Numbered from the stretch's first letter, positions 7,724-15,727 are shown. The stretch: 34,992 nt of DNA from Acrocarpospora pleiomorpha (GCF_009687885.1 NZ_BLAF01000075.1:1-34992); one strand, 5' to 3'. Notes: generated from the letters alone by a model not told the origin. Numbers and translations: made by a program.

Positions 7724-9606
7724 CCCAGCATCACCGCCCCCACGGCGATCAACAGGACTCCCGCCAGCAAGCCCGTCACATACAACTGAGCGTTGCCGTT
7801 CTGGCTGAGCCTGGCGAGGGAAGACAGGCCAAATGTGAGCCGACCAGAGCCACGAACCGCCCCGTCCACCACATGTGTGTCGGTCCGCACGACGCCACGA
7901 GCCAACGCCAGCGTTGGGCGGGCAATCAGCGCGGCATAGACGCGATCCACATAAAAGGCCTGCTCGCAAGGGCCACGGAACGGCCCCAGCAGGCGGGCGG
8001 GATCTGAGTGGGGAGCCCCACGCCAGGTCGTATAGACGATTCCCGCCCCGAGGAGCACAACGAGCAGACTAACCACGGCCGACGGCCAGTCGACGTCGGC
8101 GACGCCGATGAAACCCAGCAGCAGGGCGGGGATCGCGAGCAGCCCGAGCGGCCACACCATCGTGCGGGGCGCCTCGCGGCCGTCGAAAACGTGCGCTGTG
8201 CCAGGGACGGGTTCCGCGAGGGCATGAACGTGTTCCTCGCCGAAAAAGGTACGCAGCCAGGCCCGGATCGCGTACGCCCCCGTGACGCCAACCGTGATCA
8301 ACGCGGAGCCGTACAGGAAGAGGCGGATCGGGCTGGTGGAGTGTTCGATGGCCAGGATGACGGCGTCTTTGCTGAAGAAACCGCTGGTGGGAGGGAGGCC
8401 CATCAACGCGGCGAAACCGATGGTCATCGTCCAGAACGTGATCGGCATGGCTCGGCGGAGGCCGCCCATGTGGCTCAGCAGGTTGGAGCCGACATGGTGG
8501 ATGACGGCGCCGGCGCAGAGGAACAGCAGGGCTTTGAAGGCGCCGTGGCTGATCAGATGGAAAATGGCGGCGTCGGGTGAGCCTGCGGAGAGCGCGGCGG
8601 CCATGTACGCCAGCTGGCTGATCGTCGAATAGGCCAGGACACGTTTGAGATCGTCCTGAGCGAGGGCGGCAAGAGCGGCGCCGAGCATGCCGATGGCGGC
8701 CAGCACGCCGAGAACGTCCAGGGTGGGTTGCGGGAAGACGGGGAACAGCCGGGCGACGATGAAGATCCCGGCGGCGACCATGGTGGCGGCGTGGATGAGC
8801 GCGCTGATCGGGGTCGGACCGGCCATCGCGTCGGGCAACCAGGTGTGCAACGGCACCTGCGCGCTCTTCCCGGCGACACCGCCGAGCAGCAACATCGTCG
8901 CCAGGACCAGCGTTCCGGTCGGGATGTCGGCGGCGATCACGTCATCGATCCGGAAGCTGCCTGCCGCGAAACCTAGGGTGAATATCCCGAAAAGGAAGGC
9001 CACATCACCCAGCCGGGTGACGAGGAACGCCTTCACCGCCGCGCGGGAGTTCGCGCGATCTTCCCACCAGTGCCCGATCAACAGATACGAGCACAACCCC
9101 ATGATCTCCCAGCCGACATACAGCACCAGAAGATCGGCGGCGAACACCACAAGCAACATCGCACTGGTGAACAAGCTGATAAACGCACTGTACGAAGGAA
9201 AGCGCGAATCGCCCCGGAGATACCCCACCGAGTAGACCTGCACCGCCGTCGCCACCACGGTCACGAGGATGGCAGTCAGCACCGACAATCCATCGACCTG
9301 GAGCCCCACCGAAATCGGGATCGCCCCGGTATCGATCACGGTCAACGTGCCCTCAGCCGACCCCGGCAGAAACTCGGCCCAGAACACATCAGCGGCCCCA
9401 CCCGCACCGGACACCTGCCAGGCCAGCCACACCGTCAACGCCAACGCCCCGGCCGCCGCCCCCACCGCGAACCAGCCAGCCCACCGATTGGCCCGAGCGT
9501 TGTTCTCCTCAGTACGGCTCCCACCCCGCGGCCACCGCGACCCCAACAACCCCGCCACCGCCCCAACAAAGGGCAACAGCACAATGAGCGCGGCGGCGAC
9601 GATCAT
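7720..9606 (-). CDS. nuoL: NADH-quinone oxidoreductase subunit L
   Basis: 628 residues, the largest antiporter-like subunit, including the C-terminal extension with the lateral amphipathic helix. Diagnostic blocks are VGWEIMGLCSYLLIGHWW, the long pump motif containing GKSAQVPLHTWLPDAM and GPTPISALIHAATMVAAG, then DDLKRVLAYSTISQLAYM and GLPPTSGFFSKD. The ATG at 9606 follows GGAGG with about nine bases of spacing; the open frame upstream is repeat-derived spacer, not coding. It overlaps nuoM by four bases and is separated from nuoK by a 226-base spacer made of degenerate repeats. Confidence 0.96.
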   Translation of the reverse strand: MIVAAALIVLLPFVGAVAGLLGSRWPRGGSRTEENNARANRWAGWFAVGAAAGALALTVWLAWQVSGAGGAADVFWAEFLPGSAEGTLTVIDTGAIPISVGLQVDGLSVLTAILVTVVATAVQVYSVGYLRGDSRFPSYSAFISLFTSAMLLVVFAADLLVLYVGWEIMGLCSYLLIGHWWEDRANSRAAVKAFLVTRLGDVAFLFGIFTLGFAAGSFRIDDVIAADIPTGTLVLATMLLLGGVAGKSAQVPLHTWLPDAMAGPTPISALIHAATMVAAGIFIVARLFPVFPQPTLDVLGVLAAIGMLGAALAALAQDDLKRVLAYSTISQLAYMAAALSAGSPDAAIFHLISHGAFKALLFLCAGAVIHHVGSNLLSHMGGLRRAMPITFWTMTIGFAALMGLPPTSGFFSKDAVILAIEHSTSPIRLFLYGSALITVGVTGAYAIRAWLRTFFGEEHVHALAEPVPGTAHVFDGREAPRTMVWPLGLLAIPALLLGFIGVADVDWPSAVVSLLVVLLGAGIVYTTWRGAPHSDPARLLGPFRGPCEQAFYVDRVYAALIARPTLALARGVVRTDTHVVDGAVRGSGRLTFGLSSLARLSQNGNAQLYVTGLLAGVLLIAVGAVMLG

Positions 9607-9621
9607 CCCCCAACACCTCCG

Positions 9622-9841
9622 GAAGCAGCCTCCGAAATCACTCCGAAGCCTCCATCTGAGCGCAAACAACCCGGCCGCCCCACCCGGCAAGCGCGACCGC
9701 ACCGAGCCCGACCGCGTGACACAACAGCCTCCGCGACCACCCCCACGCCCCCATCTAGGCGCAAACGGCCACGCCGCCCCACCACCCCGCAACCGCGAAG
9801 GCACCGATCGCCAGACACAACAGCTTTCGTGATCACTCCGG
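9622..9841 (-). repeat. Degenerate 96-99 bp tandem repeat in the nuoK-nuoL spacer
   Basis: The landmark GACACAACAGCYT occurs at 9814-9826 and 9718-9730, with a diverged third copy GAAGCAGCCT at 9622-9631, a period of 96 then 99 bases. CATCTGAGCGCAAAC and CATCTAGGCGCAAAC form a second matching pair. The TCACTCCGG at the nuoK stop (9833-9841) recurs as TCACTCCGA near 9640, so the repeat includes the nuoK 3' end. It fills the spacer and no gene is seen in it. Confidence 0.75.
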
Positions 9842-10219
9842 ATCACCTCCGGTCGTGACCTTCGTTGTCACCGGTTTCGAGCCATTGGGACTGGGTGTTC
9901 CAGACAGTTCGGTGGGTTCGGACAGTTCGCGGAGGCGGTCCAAGTCGATGGTCTGGCGGTTTCGGTAAACGGCCAGGACGATCGCCAGGCCGATGCCCAC
10001 CTCGGCTGCGGCGATCACGATCACGAACAGGGTGAGCACCTGGCCGCCATGCAACTGATCCCGCAACCAGACATCAAACGCGACCAAGTTCAGGTTGACC
10101 GCGTTCAGCATCAACTCCACCGACATCAGGACAAGGATGGTGTTGCGCCGGGCGAGCACGCCGTACACGCCGATCGAAAAGAGGAGGGCGGCCACGACGG
10201 CGGGATAGACGACGTGCAT
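9833..10219 (-). CDS. nuoK: NADH-quinone oxidoreductase subunit K
   Basis: 128 residues with three membrane helices. The conserved membrane glutamates are visible: E35 in LMSVELMLNAVNLN and E73 in AAAEVGIGLAIVLAVYR. These belong to the central proton channel between NuoH and NuoL. Homologues usually stop near residue 100. Here about 25 hydrophilic residues follow (ELSEPTELSGTPSPNGSK and more), and the end of the gene is part of a tandem duplication. The ATG at 10219 is 34 bases behind the nuoJ stop. Confidence 0.95.
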   Translation of the reverse strand: MHVVYPAVVAALLFSIGVYGVLARRNTILVLMSVELMLNAVNLNLVAFDVWLRDQLHGGQVLTLFVIVIAAAEVGIGLAIVLAVYRNRQTIDLDRLRELSEPTELSGTPSPNGSKPVTTKVTTGGDPE

Positions 10220-10253
10220 GGTCAGCCCACCGCCTGGAGGTTGGGTGGGCGGG

Positions 10254-10784
10254 TCATTCGCGGCCCTTGATGTCGGTGCGGGAGATCACGATGGCGCCGA
10301 TCAGAGCGGCGAGGAGCAGGATCGACAGAGCCTCGAACGGGAGCACCCAGATGCGGAAGATACTCCCGCCGAGGGACTCGGCCGAGCCCGTGCCGGGCTC
10401 CAGCGGCGTGTACGCCGTGCGAAAACCATCAATGACGACCGTAACCAGGACAGCGGCGGTCGCGATGGCGACGATGGCCGCGATGACGCGGTTGCCGGAG
10501 TTGAGGTCGGCGGTGCGGCCGATGGGGGCGCGGGTGAGCATGATGCCGAACAGCATGAGCACGACGACCGCGCCGACGTAGATGAGCACCTGGACCCACG
10601 CGACGAACTCCGCGGTCAGGACCAGGTAGGTGCCCGCGAGGGCGCCGAAGCAGGCGACCAGCCAGAGGGCGGCGTGCACGAGCTGGCGGGTGGTGACGAC
10701 CAGCAGGGCCGAGCCGACCGCGACCACGCTGAGCAGCAGGAAGACGATTTCCTGTGCCGTCGGTGGCCAGAGGGCGGGGGTCAC
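10254..10784 (-). CDS. nuoJ: NADH-quinone oxidoreductase subunit J
   Basis: 176 residues with five membrane helices. The family signature is present: QLVHAALWLVACFGALAGTYLVL, then AEFVAWVQVLIYVGAVVVLMLFGIML, which contains the pi-bulge helix of this subunit. The start is GTG at 10784 and overlaps the nuoI stop by four bases (GTGA). NuoJ is a core membrane subunit near the quinone-to-pump connection and does not itself bind a cofactor. Confidence 0.94.
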   Translation of the reverse strand: MTPALWPPTAQEIVFLLLSVVAVGSALLVVTTRQLVHAALWLVACFGALAGTYLVLTAEFVAWVQVLIYVGAVVVLMLFGIMLTRAPIGRTADLNSGNRVIAAIVAIATAAVLVTVVIDGFRTAYTPLEPGTGSAESLGGSIFRIWVLPFEALSILLLAALIGAIVISRTDIKGRE

Positions 10785-11341
10785 GCATCCCCCTTGGACG
10801 GGGGGCGTTTCGGAAGAGCACCAGGGGGGCGGATAGATCTGGCGGAAGCCGATTCTGCGGCCAGCTCCTTGGGGGGTTCCGCGCCGATCTCGTGGGCGGG
10901 AGGGGGTGGCACGCGGGTCGCCCAGGTGGCCAGCCGGTCCTTCTCGTGAAGCAGGTCCCTGATGTCGTGCTCGGCGTATTCGAAGTCAGGCGCCCAGAAG
11001 AGCGCGTCGAAGGGGCACGCCTCGATACAGATGCCGCAGTACATACAGAGCGAGAAGTCGATCGCGAACCGGTCGAGCACGTTCCGCTGGCGGGCGCGGC
11101 CGCCTTCGGGAGCGGGGATGGTCTCCTTGTGCGAGTCGATGTAGATGCACCAGTCGGGACACTCCCGCGCGCACAGCATGCACGAGGTGCAGTTCTCCTC
11201 GACCAGAGCGATCACCCCGCGGCTGCGCGGCGGCAACTCCGGCTGCACCTCTGGATACTGCTGCGTCACCGATCTGCGCAGCATGTGTCGCAGGGTGACA
11301 GCCAGCCCCTTCGCCAGCCCTTTACCTGGTATGCGCGCCAC
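10781..11341 (-). CDS. nuoI: NADH-quinone oxidoreductase subunit I, 2x[4Fe-4S]
   Basis: 186 residues. Two complete [4Fe-4S] ligand sets are visible: C51, C54, C57, C61 (CTSCMLCARECP) and C99, C102, C105, C109 (CMYCGICIEACP). These clusters (N6a and N6b) pass electrons toward NuoB. The N-terminus LRHMLRRSVTQQYPE matches the amphipathic membrane-facing helix of the family. The GTG at 11341 is the first possible start, since an in-frame TGA lies six bases upstream; no clear ribosome site is seen. A Pro/Ala-rich C-terminal tail of about 45 residues extends past the ferredoxin fold. It heads the nuoIJKLMN block and is divergent from a foreign-looking cassette. Confidence 0.95.
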   Translation of the reverse strand: MARIPGKGLAKGLAVTLRHMLRRSVTQQYPEVQPELPPRSRGVIALVEENCTSCMLCARECPDWCIYIDSHKETIPAPEGGRARQRNVLDRFAIDFSLCMYCGICIEACPFDALFWAPDFEYAEHDIRDLLHEKDRLATWATRVPPPPAHEIGAEPPKELAAESASARSIRPPGALPKRPPSKGDA

Positions 11342-11376
11342 GATTCAACATCATGACGCACGATCGCCTCCCCGGG

Positions 11377-11382
11377 AAGTTA
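11377..11382 (-). promoter_or_regulatory. Possible -10 (TAACTT) for nuoI-N
   Basis: TAACTT on the minus strand, 36 bases before the nuoI GTG, in the 100-base divergent gap. Because nuoI is cut off from nuoABCH by opposite-strand genes, it needs its own promoter; this is the best candidate seen. No good -35 was found. Confidence 0.25.
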
Positions 11383-11429
11383 GGGGGCACGTGCTTCGCC
11401 GACCAGGATGCTCGGAGGGGTTTCCCGCG

Positions 11430-11435
11430 TATTGT
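11430..11435 (+). promoter_or_regulatory. -10 element TATTGT, leaderless gene
   Basis: TATTGT followed by exactly six bases (TCACAT) and the ATG at 11442. The only purine-rich tract, GGAGGGG at 11414-11420, is too far upstream to act as a ribosome site. Confidence 0.55.
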
Positions 11436-11441
11436 TCACAT

Positions 11442-12098
11442 ATGAACCACCCGCCGCGGTCGACCGCGGGCAGCTTCCTGTGGGCGTTCTCGCCCCTGGT
11501 GACCTTTGGGTTCGCGACTCCGTTCACGATGGGGTTCGTGGCTGCCAAGCGGCGGAGCTGGGGCCTCGGGGTGGCGGCGGCCATGTACGCGGCGGGGATG
11601 GTGGCGTGGCTGGCCATCGCTAACTCCTACGAGGATCCAGTGCCGGGGATTCCGGCGGCGGTCATGGTGATCGGATTGTTCGGTAGCTGGATAGGGGGAA
11701 CGCTCCACTCGCTCCTGATCCGGGCCACGGTCTTCGAGACCCGCCCGGTCCGGCGTACCCCGAACGAGCAAGCGCTTGAGCATGCACGATACCGGCGCCA
11801 GCTCCGTCAGGAGGCACGTGAGCTGGTCAAACGCGATCCTAAACTGGCCAAGGAACTCCGCGTCGGCCGCCCGGATCTCCCCCGCCAGTACGACGACGGC
11901 GGCCTGATCGACTTCAATCACGCACCCGCGCGCGTGATCGGGACCGTTCCCGGAATGACGCCGGATCTCGTCGATCGGGTGCTCAGCGCGCGCCGCGAAT
12001 CCGGTCTTTTCACCTCAGCCGAGGAGCTGTCGGTCACCCTCGACCTCCCGGTCGACCTCAACGACGAACTCGACGAGTACAGCGTCTACCTGCCGTAA
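11442..12098 (+). CDS. Membrane protein with C-terminal helix-hairpin-helix domain (paralogue A)
   Basis: 218 residues. The N-terminal module (about 10-105) has three hydrophobic segments with the pattern WAFSPLVTFGFATPF, then a KRRSW loop, and ends HSLLIRATVFETRP. A charged helical linker (about 115-150, RRQLRQEARELVKRD) follows. The C-terminus (about 155-218) is a ComEA/GspK-type helix-hairpin-helix: GLIDFNHAPARVIGTVPGM, then DLVDRVLSARRESGLF and TSAEELSVTLDLP. Such domains usually bind DNA backbone or proteins. The positive-inside rule puts the HhH domain in the cytoplasm (inference). It shares the module with the next two genes. Function unknown. Confidence 0.85.
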   Translation: MNHPPRSTAGSFLWAFSPLVTFGFATPFTMGFVAAKRRSWGLGVAAAMYAAGMVAWLAIANSYEDPVPGIPAAVMVIGLFGSWIGGTLHSLLIRATVFETRPVRRTPNEQALEHARYRRQLRQEARELVKRDPKLAKELRVGRPDLPRQYDDGGLIDFNHAPARVIGTVPGMTPDLVDRVLSARRESGLFTSAEELSVTLDLPVDLNDELDEYSVYLP

Positions 12099-12101
12099 CC
12101 G

Positions 12102-12107
12102 TATCCT
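12102..12107 (+). promoter_or_regulatory. -10 element TATCCT, leaderless gene
   Basis: TATCCT, six bases, then GTG at 12114. It begins four bases after the preceding stop codon, so each cassette gene appears to be separately promoted rather than a simple operon member. Confidence 0.55.
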
Positions 12108-12113
12108 CGCCCT

Positions 12114-12794
12114 GTGCACCCCACTCGCCGGCACCTGAAATCGGGCACCCGGGTCGCGTTGAGCGTCGTCTGGGCCCTGGCCCCGCTGATCACACTCGGC
12201 TCTGCCACGCCGTTCGTGATCGCCCACGCCGCCGTCCGCCGCCGCAGCCCTCTGCTGTTCCTCTCCGCAGGCGTGTACGCGACGAGTTTCGTCCTTTTCC
12301 TCATCCAGGCGGCCAACTACGAGCCCATCGACAGCGCGCCGCAATGGCTGGACACGACCACCACGCTGGGCTTGCTCCTGAACATGTTCGGCGGCCTCGC
12401 CCAGACGCTCTACGCGCGCGCCGCCGTCTTCGACACCCGCCCGGTCGAGAAGACCGCCAACGAGCGGGCGCTGGAACTCGCCACCACCCGCCGCCGCCTC
12501 CGCCAGGAGTCCCGCGAGCTGGCCGCGCGCGACCCGGCGCTGGCCAGGGAACTCGGCATCGGCCACCCCGACCTTCCCGGCGAGTACGACGACGGCGGCC
12601 TGGTCGACATCAACCACGCCTCCGCGAAGGCGATCAACAGCATTCCCGGTATCACGCCGGAGGTGGCTGACCGAATTGTTACCGCCCGGGCCTCCGCAGG
12701 CCCGTTCACCTCGGCGAACGAGCTTTCTGTCCTGCTCGATCTGCCCGTGCACCTCAATGATGAACTGGCGGAGTACACCGTCTATCTCCCGTGA
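12114..12794 (+). CDS. Membrane protein with C-terminal helix-hairpin-helix domain (paralogue B)
   Basis: 226 residues, the closest relative of the gene before it. The N-terminal module reads VVWALAPLITLGSATPF, RRRSPLLFLSAG and LYARAAVFDTRPVEKTANE. The linker RRRLRQESRELAARDPALA is helical and charged. The HhH domain (about 160-226) has GLVDINHASAKAINSIPGI, PEVADRIVTARASAGPF and TSANELSVLLDLPVHLNDEL, ending in the same EYTVYLP-type tail as paralogue A (EYSVYLP). Genes A and B are a tandem duplication. GTG at 12114 is chosen because it is positioned behind the -10 element and begins just before the first hydrophobic stretch. No enzyme motif is present. Confidence 0.85.
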   Translation: MHPTRRHLKSGTRVALSVVWALAPLITLGSATPFVIAHAAVRRRSPLLFLSAGVYATSFVLFLIQAANYEPIDSAPQWLDTTTTLGLLLNMFGGLAQTLYARAAVFDTRPVEKTANERALELATTRRRLRQESRELAARDPALARELGIGHPDLPGEYDDGGLVDINHASAKAINSIPGITPEVADRIVTARASAGPFTSANELSVLLDLPVHLNDELAEYTVYLP

Positions 12795-12809
12795 TACCCG
12801 AGAAATCCG

Positions 12810-12815
12810 TATTCT
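12810..12815 (+). promoter_or_regulatory. -10 element TATTCT, leaderless gene
   Basis: TATTCT, six bases (CGCGCT), then GTG at 12822. Compared with the copy before gene B (TATCCT, CGCCCT, GTG), the two promoters differ at only two positions over this stretch, so the promoter was duplicated with the gene. Confidence 0.55.
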
Positions 12816-12821
12816 CGCGCT

Positions 12822-14258
12822 GTGAACCCGTATTGGCAGCAGCAACAGCCCAGGACCCCTGATGGCTTGACCGTATTGTGGGCCCTGGTCCCGCTGTTTA
12901 CCTGTGGGTTCGGTACGCCGTTCATCATTGGGTATGCGGCATACCGGCGTCGCAGCCCGTGGCTGATCATCTCGACCGGCGGATACGTCCTGAGTACCGT
13001 CATCTTCGTCATCGCCGTGGCGTCGTACGACGACCTGGAGCTGCTGCCCACCTGGCTCGACACGACCATGACGGTCGGGCTGCTCATCAACTGGATCGGC
13101 GGCCTGATCCAGGCTCTGATCATCCGCACCAAGGTCTTCTACGGCCAGCAGGCACCTCACCAGATGAGCCAGCCGCACCAAATGAACCAGATGAACCAGC
13201 CACACCAGATGAACCAGCCGTACCCGCCGATGCCGGTTCGTCCGCCGATGCCGCCCCCGGGGCCGGGCTTCCCTCCGCCGCCACCGCGCCCGGCCGGGCA
13301 CATGACCGGACCGCGTCCGCCCATGGGCCAGCCAATGGGTCCGCCCATGGGTCAGCCGATGCCGAGGGGCCCGCAGATGGGTCCGCCGATGGGCCCGCCG
13401 CAGCCGCATTCGACCGGTCCGCGCTCACCCTGGCGCGACGCCGCCACCCGTCCAGGCGCCAACGGGCCCGCCGACGGATCGAACCGCCCGCAACAACTCG
13501 GCCACTATCGGGTGATCGGGAGCTTAGGCAAGGGCGGGCAGGGCTCGGTCTACCTCGGGGTCGACCCACAGGGCCGGAAGGTCGCGATCAAAGTGCTGCA
13601 CGCGCACATCGCGGGCGACGAGGCGGCCCAGGCACGATTCCTGCGCGAGGTGGAAGCGGCCCGCAGGGTGGCCCCCTTCTCGACCGCGCGCGTGCTGGAC
13701 GTGAGCGTCACCGCCGAACTCGCGTACGTGGTGAGCGAGTTCGTGGACGGCCAGTCCCTGGACCAGCTGGTGCGGGAGAAGGGCCCTCGCCCCGAGGATG
13801 GCCTGATCCGCCTGGCCCTGGCCACGTCCGGCGCGCTGGCCGCCATCCACAAGGCCGGGATCGTGCACCGCGACTTCAAGCCGAGCAACGTGCTGATCGG
13901 CGCCGACGGCCCGCGCGTGATCGACTTCGGCATCGCCAAGGCGCTCGACCAGGTGACCGCCACGGCCAGCCAGATCATGGGCACACCCGCGTACATGTCA
14001 CCCGAACAGCTCGCCGGGGAAGTGGTCGGCCCCAAGACGGACGTATTCAGCTGGGCTGCCACGATGATCTTCGCCGCCACCGGCCGGACCGCGTTCGGCG
14101 ACGACACCATCCCCGCCATCCTGAACCGGGTGATCAACCATCAGCCGGATCTGAGCGCCCTCCCCGCCAGCCTCCGCGAACTCGCCCGCGCCTGCCTGGA
14201 CAAGCGCGCCGAGAACCGCCCCTCGGCCTCAGACGTCATGCTGGGCATCGTGCACTGA
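12822..14258 (+). CDS. Ser/Thr protein kinase with N-terminal membrane module
   Basis: 478 residues. The N-terminal module (13-106) matches the two preceding genes: VLWALVPLFTCGFGTPF, YRRRSPW, ALIIRTKVFYG. A Met/Gln/Pro/Gly-rich linker (107-205) follows. The kinase domain (228-478) is complete: glycine loop GKGGQGSV at 236-243, VAIK lysine K257, HRD at 349-351 with N356, DFG at 368-370, and GTPAYMSPEQ at 387-396. PknB-type bacterial kinases usually carry a C-terminal membrane segment and sensor; here the membrane part is N-terminal and there is no extracellular PASTA domain. The gene abuts the convergent nuoH stop with no gap. Its shared module suggests it acts in the membrane with the two HhH proteins. 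Confidence 0.92.
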   Translation: MNPYWQQQQPRTPDGLTVLWALVPLFTCGFGTPFIIGYAAYRRRSPWLIISTGGYVLSTVIFVIAVASYDDLELLPTWLDTTMTVGLLINWIGGLIQALIIRTKVFYGQQAPHQMSQPHQMNQMNQPHQMNQPYPPMPVRPPMPPPGPGFPPPPPRPAGHMTGPRPPMGQPMGPPMGQPMPRGPQMGPPMGPPQPHSTGPRSPWRDAATRPGANGPADGSNRPQQLGHYRVIGSLGKGGQGSVYLGVDPQGRKVAIKVLHAHIAGDEAAQARFLREVEAARRVAPFSTARVLDVSVTAELAYVVSEFVDGQSLDQLVREKGPRPEDGLIRLALATSGALAAIHKAGIVHRDFKPSNVLIGADGPRVIDFGIAKALDQVTATASQIMGTPAYMSPEQLAGEVVGPKTDVFSWAATMIFAATGRTAFGDDTIPAILNRVINHQPDLSALPASLRELARACLDKRAENRPSASDVMLGIVH

Positions 14259-15197
14259 TCAGAGCACCTTCACCACACCGGTCAACGCCAGCTGGAACAG
14301 CGCGAGCGGCACCAGCCCCACCCAGGCGAGCTTCTGGAGCTGGTCCTCGCGCATCCGCGGGTAGCTGACCCGAACCCAGATCACCACGAAAGCCAGCACG
14401 AAGATCTTGATGAGCGTCCACACCGGACCAGGCAGGAACGGCCCGTGCCAGCCACCCAGGAACAGCACGGTGGTCAGCGCGGAAAGCACCACGATGCCGA
14501 CATATTCGGTGAGCATGAACAGGGCGAACCTGATGCCCGTGTACTCGGTCATCGGCCCCATGATGATCTCGGACTCGGCGATCGGCATGTCGAACGGCGG
14601 CCGGCGCAATTCGGCCAGTCCCGCCACGAAGAACACCACCGCGCCGATGGCCTGCCAGGGCAGCCACCACCACTGCCAGGCTTCGACGATGCCGGTCAGC
14701 GAGAGAGTCCCCGCCGCCATCGCCACGCTGGAGGCGGCCAGCACCAGCGGCAGCTCGTACGACATCAGCTGCGCGGCCGACCGCATCCCGCCCAGCACCG
14801 AATACTTGTTGGCCGACGACCACCCGGCCATGATCGACCCGAGCACGCCGACGCCCATGACAGCCAGCACGAAGAACAGCCCGGCGTCCAGATCCACGCC
14901 GTACAAGCCCGGCCCGACCGGGATGACGATCATCACGACCAGGTACGGCACCAGCGCGACCGCGGGGGCGATCTTGAAGATGGCCCGGTCGGCGGCGGCC
15001 GGGATGACATCCTCCTTCTGGACGAACTTCACCCCATCCGCGATCAGCTGCGCCCAGCCGTGAAACCCCCCGGCGTACATCGGCCCCAGGCGGGACTGCA
15101 TATGCGCCATCGCCTTGTGCTCCAACTGCCCGACGATCAGCGGCAGCAACAGGAACGCGCCGATGATCACGATGAGCCGGAGCGCGATCTCAAGCAT
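14259..15197 (-). CDS. nuoH: NADH-quinone oxidoreductase subunit H
   Basis: 312 residues with eight membrane helices, the subunit that forms the quinone chamber with NuoB and NuoD. Landmarks are HMQSRLGPMYAG, LIADGVKFVQKEDVIP, the ELRRPPFDMPIAESEIIMGPMTEYTG loop rich in conserved glutamates, and FVVIWVRVSYPRMREDQL near the end. The ATG at 15197 overlaps the nuoC stop by eight bases, so nothing lies between nuoC and nuoH where nuoD would normally sit. The gene ends directly against the kinase gene of the opposite strand. Confidence 0.95.
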   Translation of the reverse strand: MLEIALRLIVIIGAFLLLPLIVGQLEHKAMAHMQSRLGPMYAGGFHGWAQLIADGVKFVQKEDVIPAAADRAIFKIAPAVALVPYLVVMIVIPVGPGLYGVDLDAGLFFVLAVMGVGVLGSIMAGWSSANKYSVLGGMRSAAQLMSYELPLVLAASSVAMAAGTLSLTGIVEAWQWWWLPWQAIGAVVFFVAGLAELRRPPFDMPIAESEIIMGPMTEYTGIRFALFMLTEYVGIVVLSALTTVLFLGGWHGPFLPGPVWTLIKIFVLAFVVIWVRVSYPRMREDQLQKLAWVGLVPLALFQLALTGVVKVL

Positions 15198-15708
15198 CCT
15201 TGCCCCAATCGGCCGGAACTCCGGGCGGAGCCATCTTGCGGCGACTCGGCGCGCCATGACCGGATTCGCCCGGCTCCTTGGCCCCCGGCCAGACCTTCGC
15301 CACCCGGGCGGCGAGCACAAAATCCTTGCGCAACGGATGACCCTCGAAACCGTCGGGCAGCAGCAGCGGCTTCAGATCCGGATGACCTTCGAAAATCACC
15401 CCGAACATCTCGTACGTCTCGCGCTCGTGCCAGTTCGCCCCGCGATAGACGCCCGTCGCGGAGGGCAGGCGGGGATCTGCGCGCGGCACCCGCGTCCGGA
15501 TCAGCAGGTGCGTGAAGGACTCCGGGTCGAAAACGTGCGCCACGACGGAGAAGCCATCCGGCGGGTCGTCGACCCCGGTCAGCCAGTCGAAGAAGGTGAA
15601 ACCCTGATCGCGGGCATGCCGCAGCGCATCCGCCCAGTCGGCCGGTTCGACGTCGGCGGTGGTCTCACCGAAGCTCTCGGAGAGCACGGCTCCCGGGAAG
15701 TCGATCAC
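15190..15708 (-). CDS. nuoC: NADH-quinone oxidoreductase subunit C
   Basis: 172 residues of the 30-kDa subunit family. The C-terminal signature is intact: YRGANWHERETYEMFGV, EGHPDLKPLLLP and EGHPLRKDF. The N-terminal half gives the expected FFDWLTGVDDPPDGF strand. The start is GTG at 15708; a weak GAAGGG lies about 12 bases before it. NuoC normally works docked to NuoD (and is fused to it in enterobacteria), but here the gene ends in a short charged tail and no NuoD follows. It overlaps nuoH by eight bases. Confidence 0.93.
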   Translation of the reverse strand: MIDFPGAVLSESFGETTADVEPADWADALRHARDQGFTFFDWLTGVDDPPDGFSVVAHVFDPESFTHLLIRTRVPRADPRLPSATGVYRGANWHERETYEMFGVIFEGHPDLKPLLLPDGFEGHPLRKDFVLAARVAKVWPGAKEPGESGHGAPSRRKMAPPGVPADWGKDA

Positions 15709-15727
15709 GCGATCACTCGACCCTTCG

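Noticed and set aside
13142..13440. Met/Pro/Gly/Gln-rich stretch as a separate repeat protein
   Set aside because: It is in frame with both the membrane module and the kinase domain and is simply the linker.
15190..15197. A hidden or fused nuoD between nuoC and nuoH
   Set aside because: nuoC stops inside the nuoH start region; no NuoD motifs appear in nuoC, nuoH or any other frame of the cluster.
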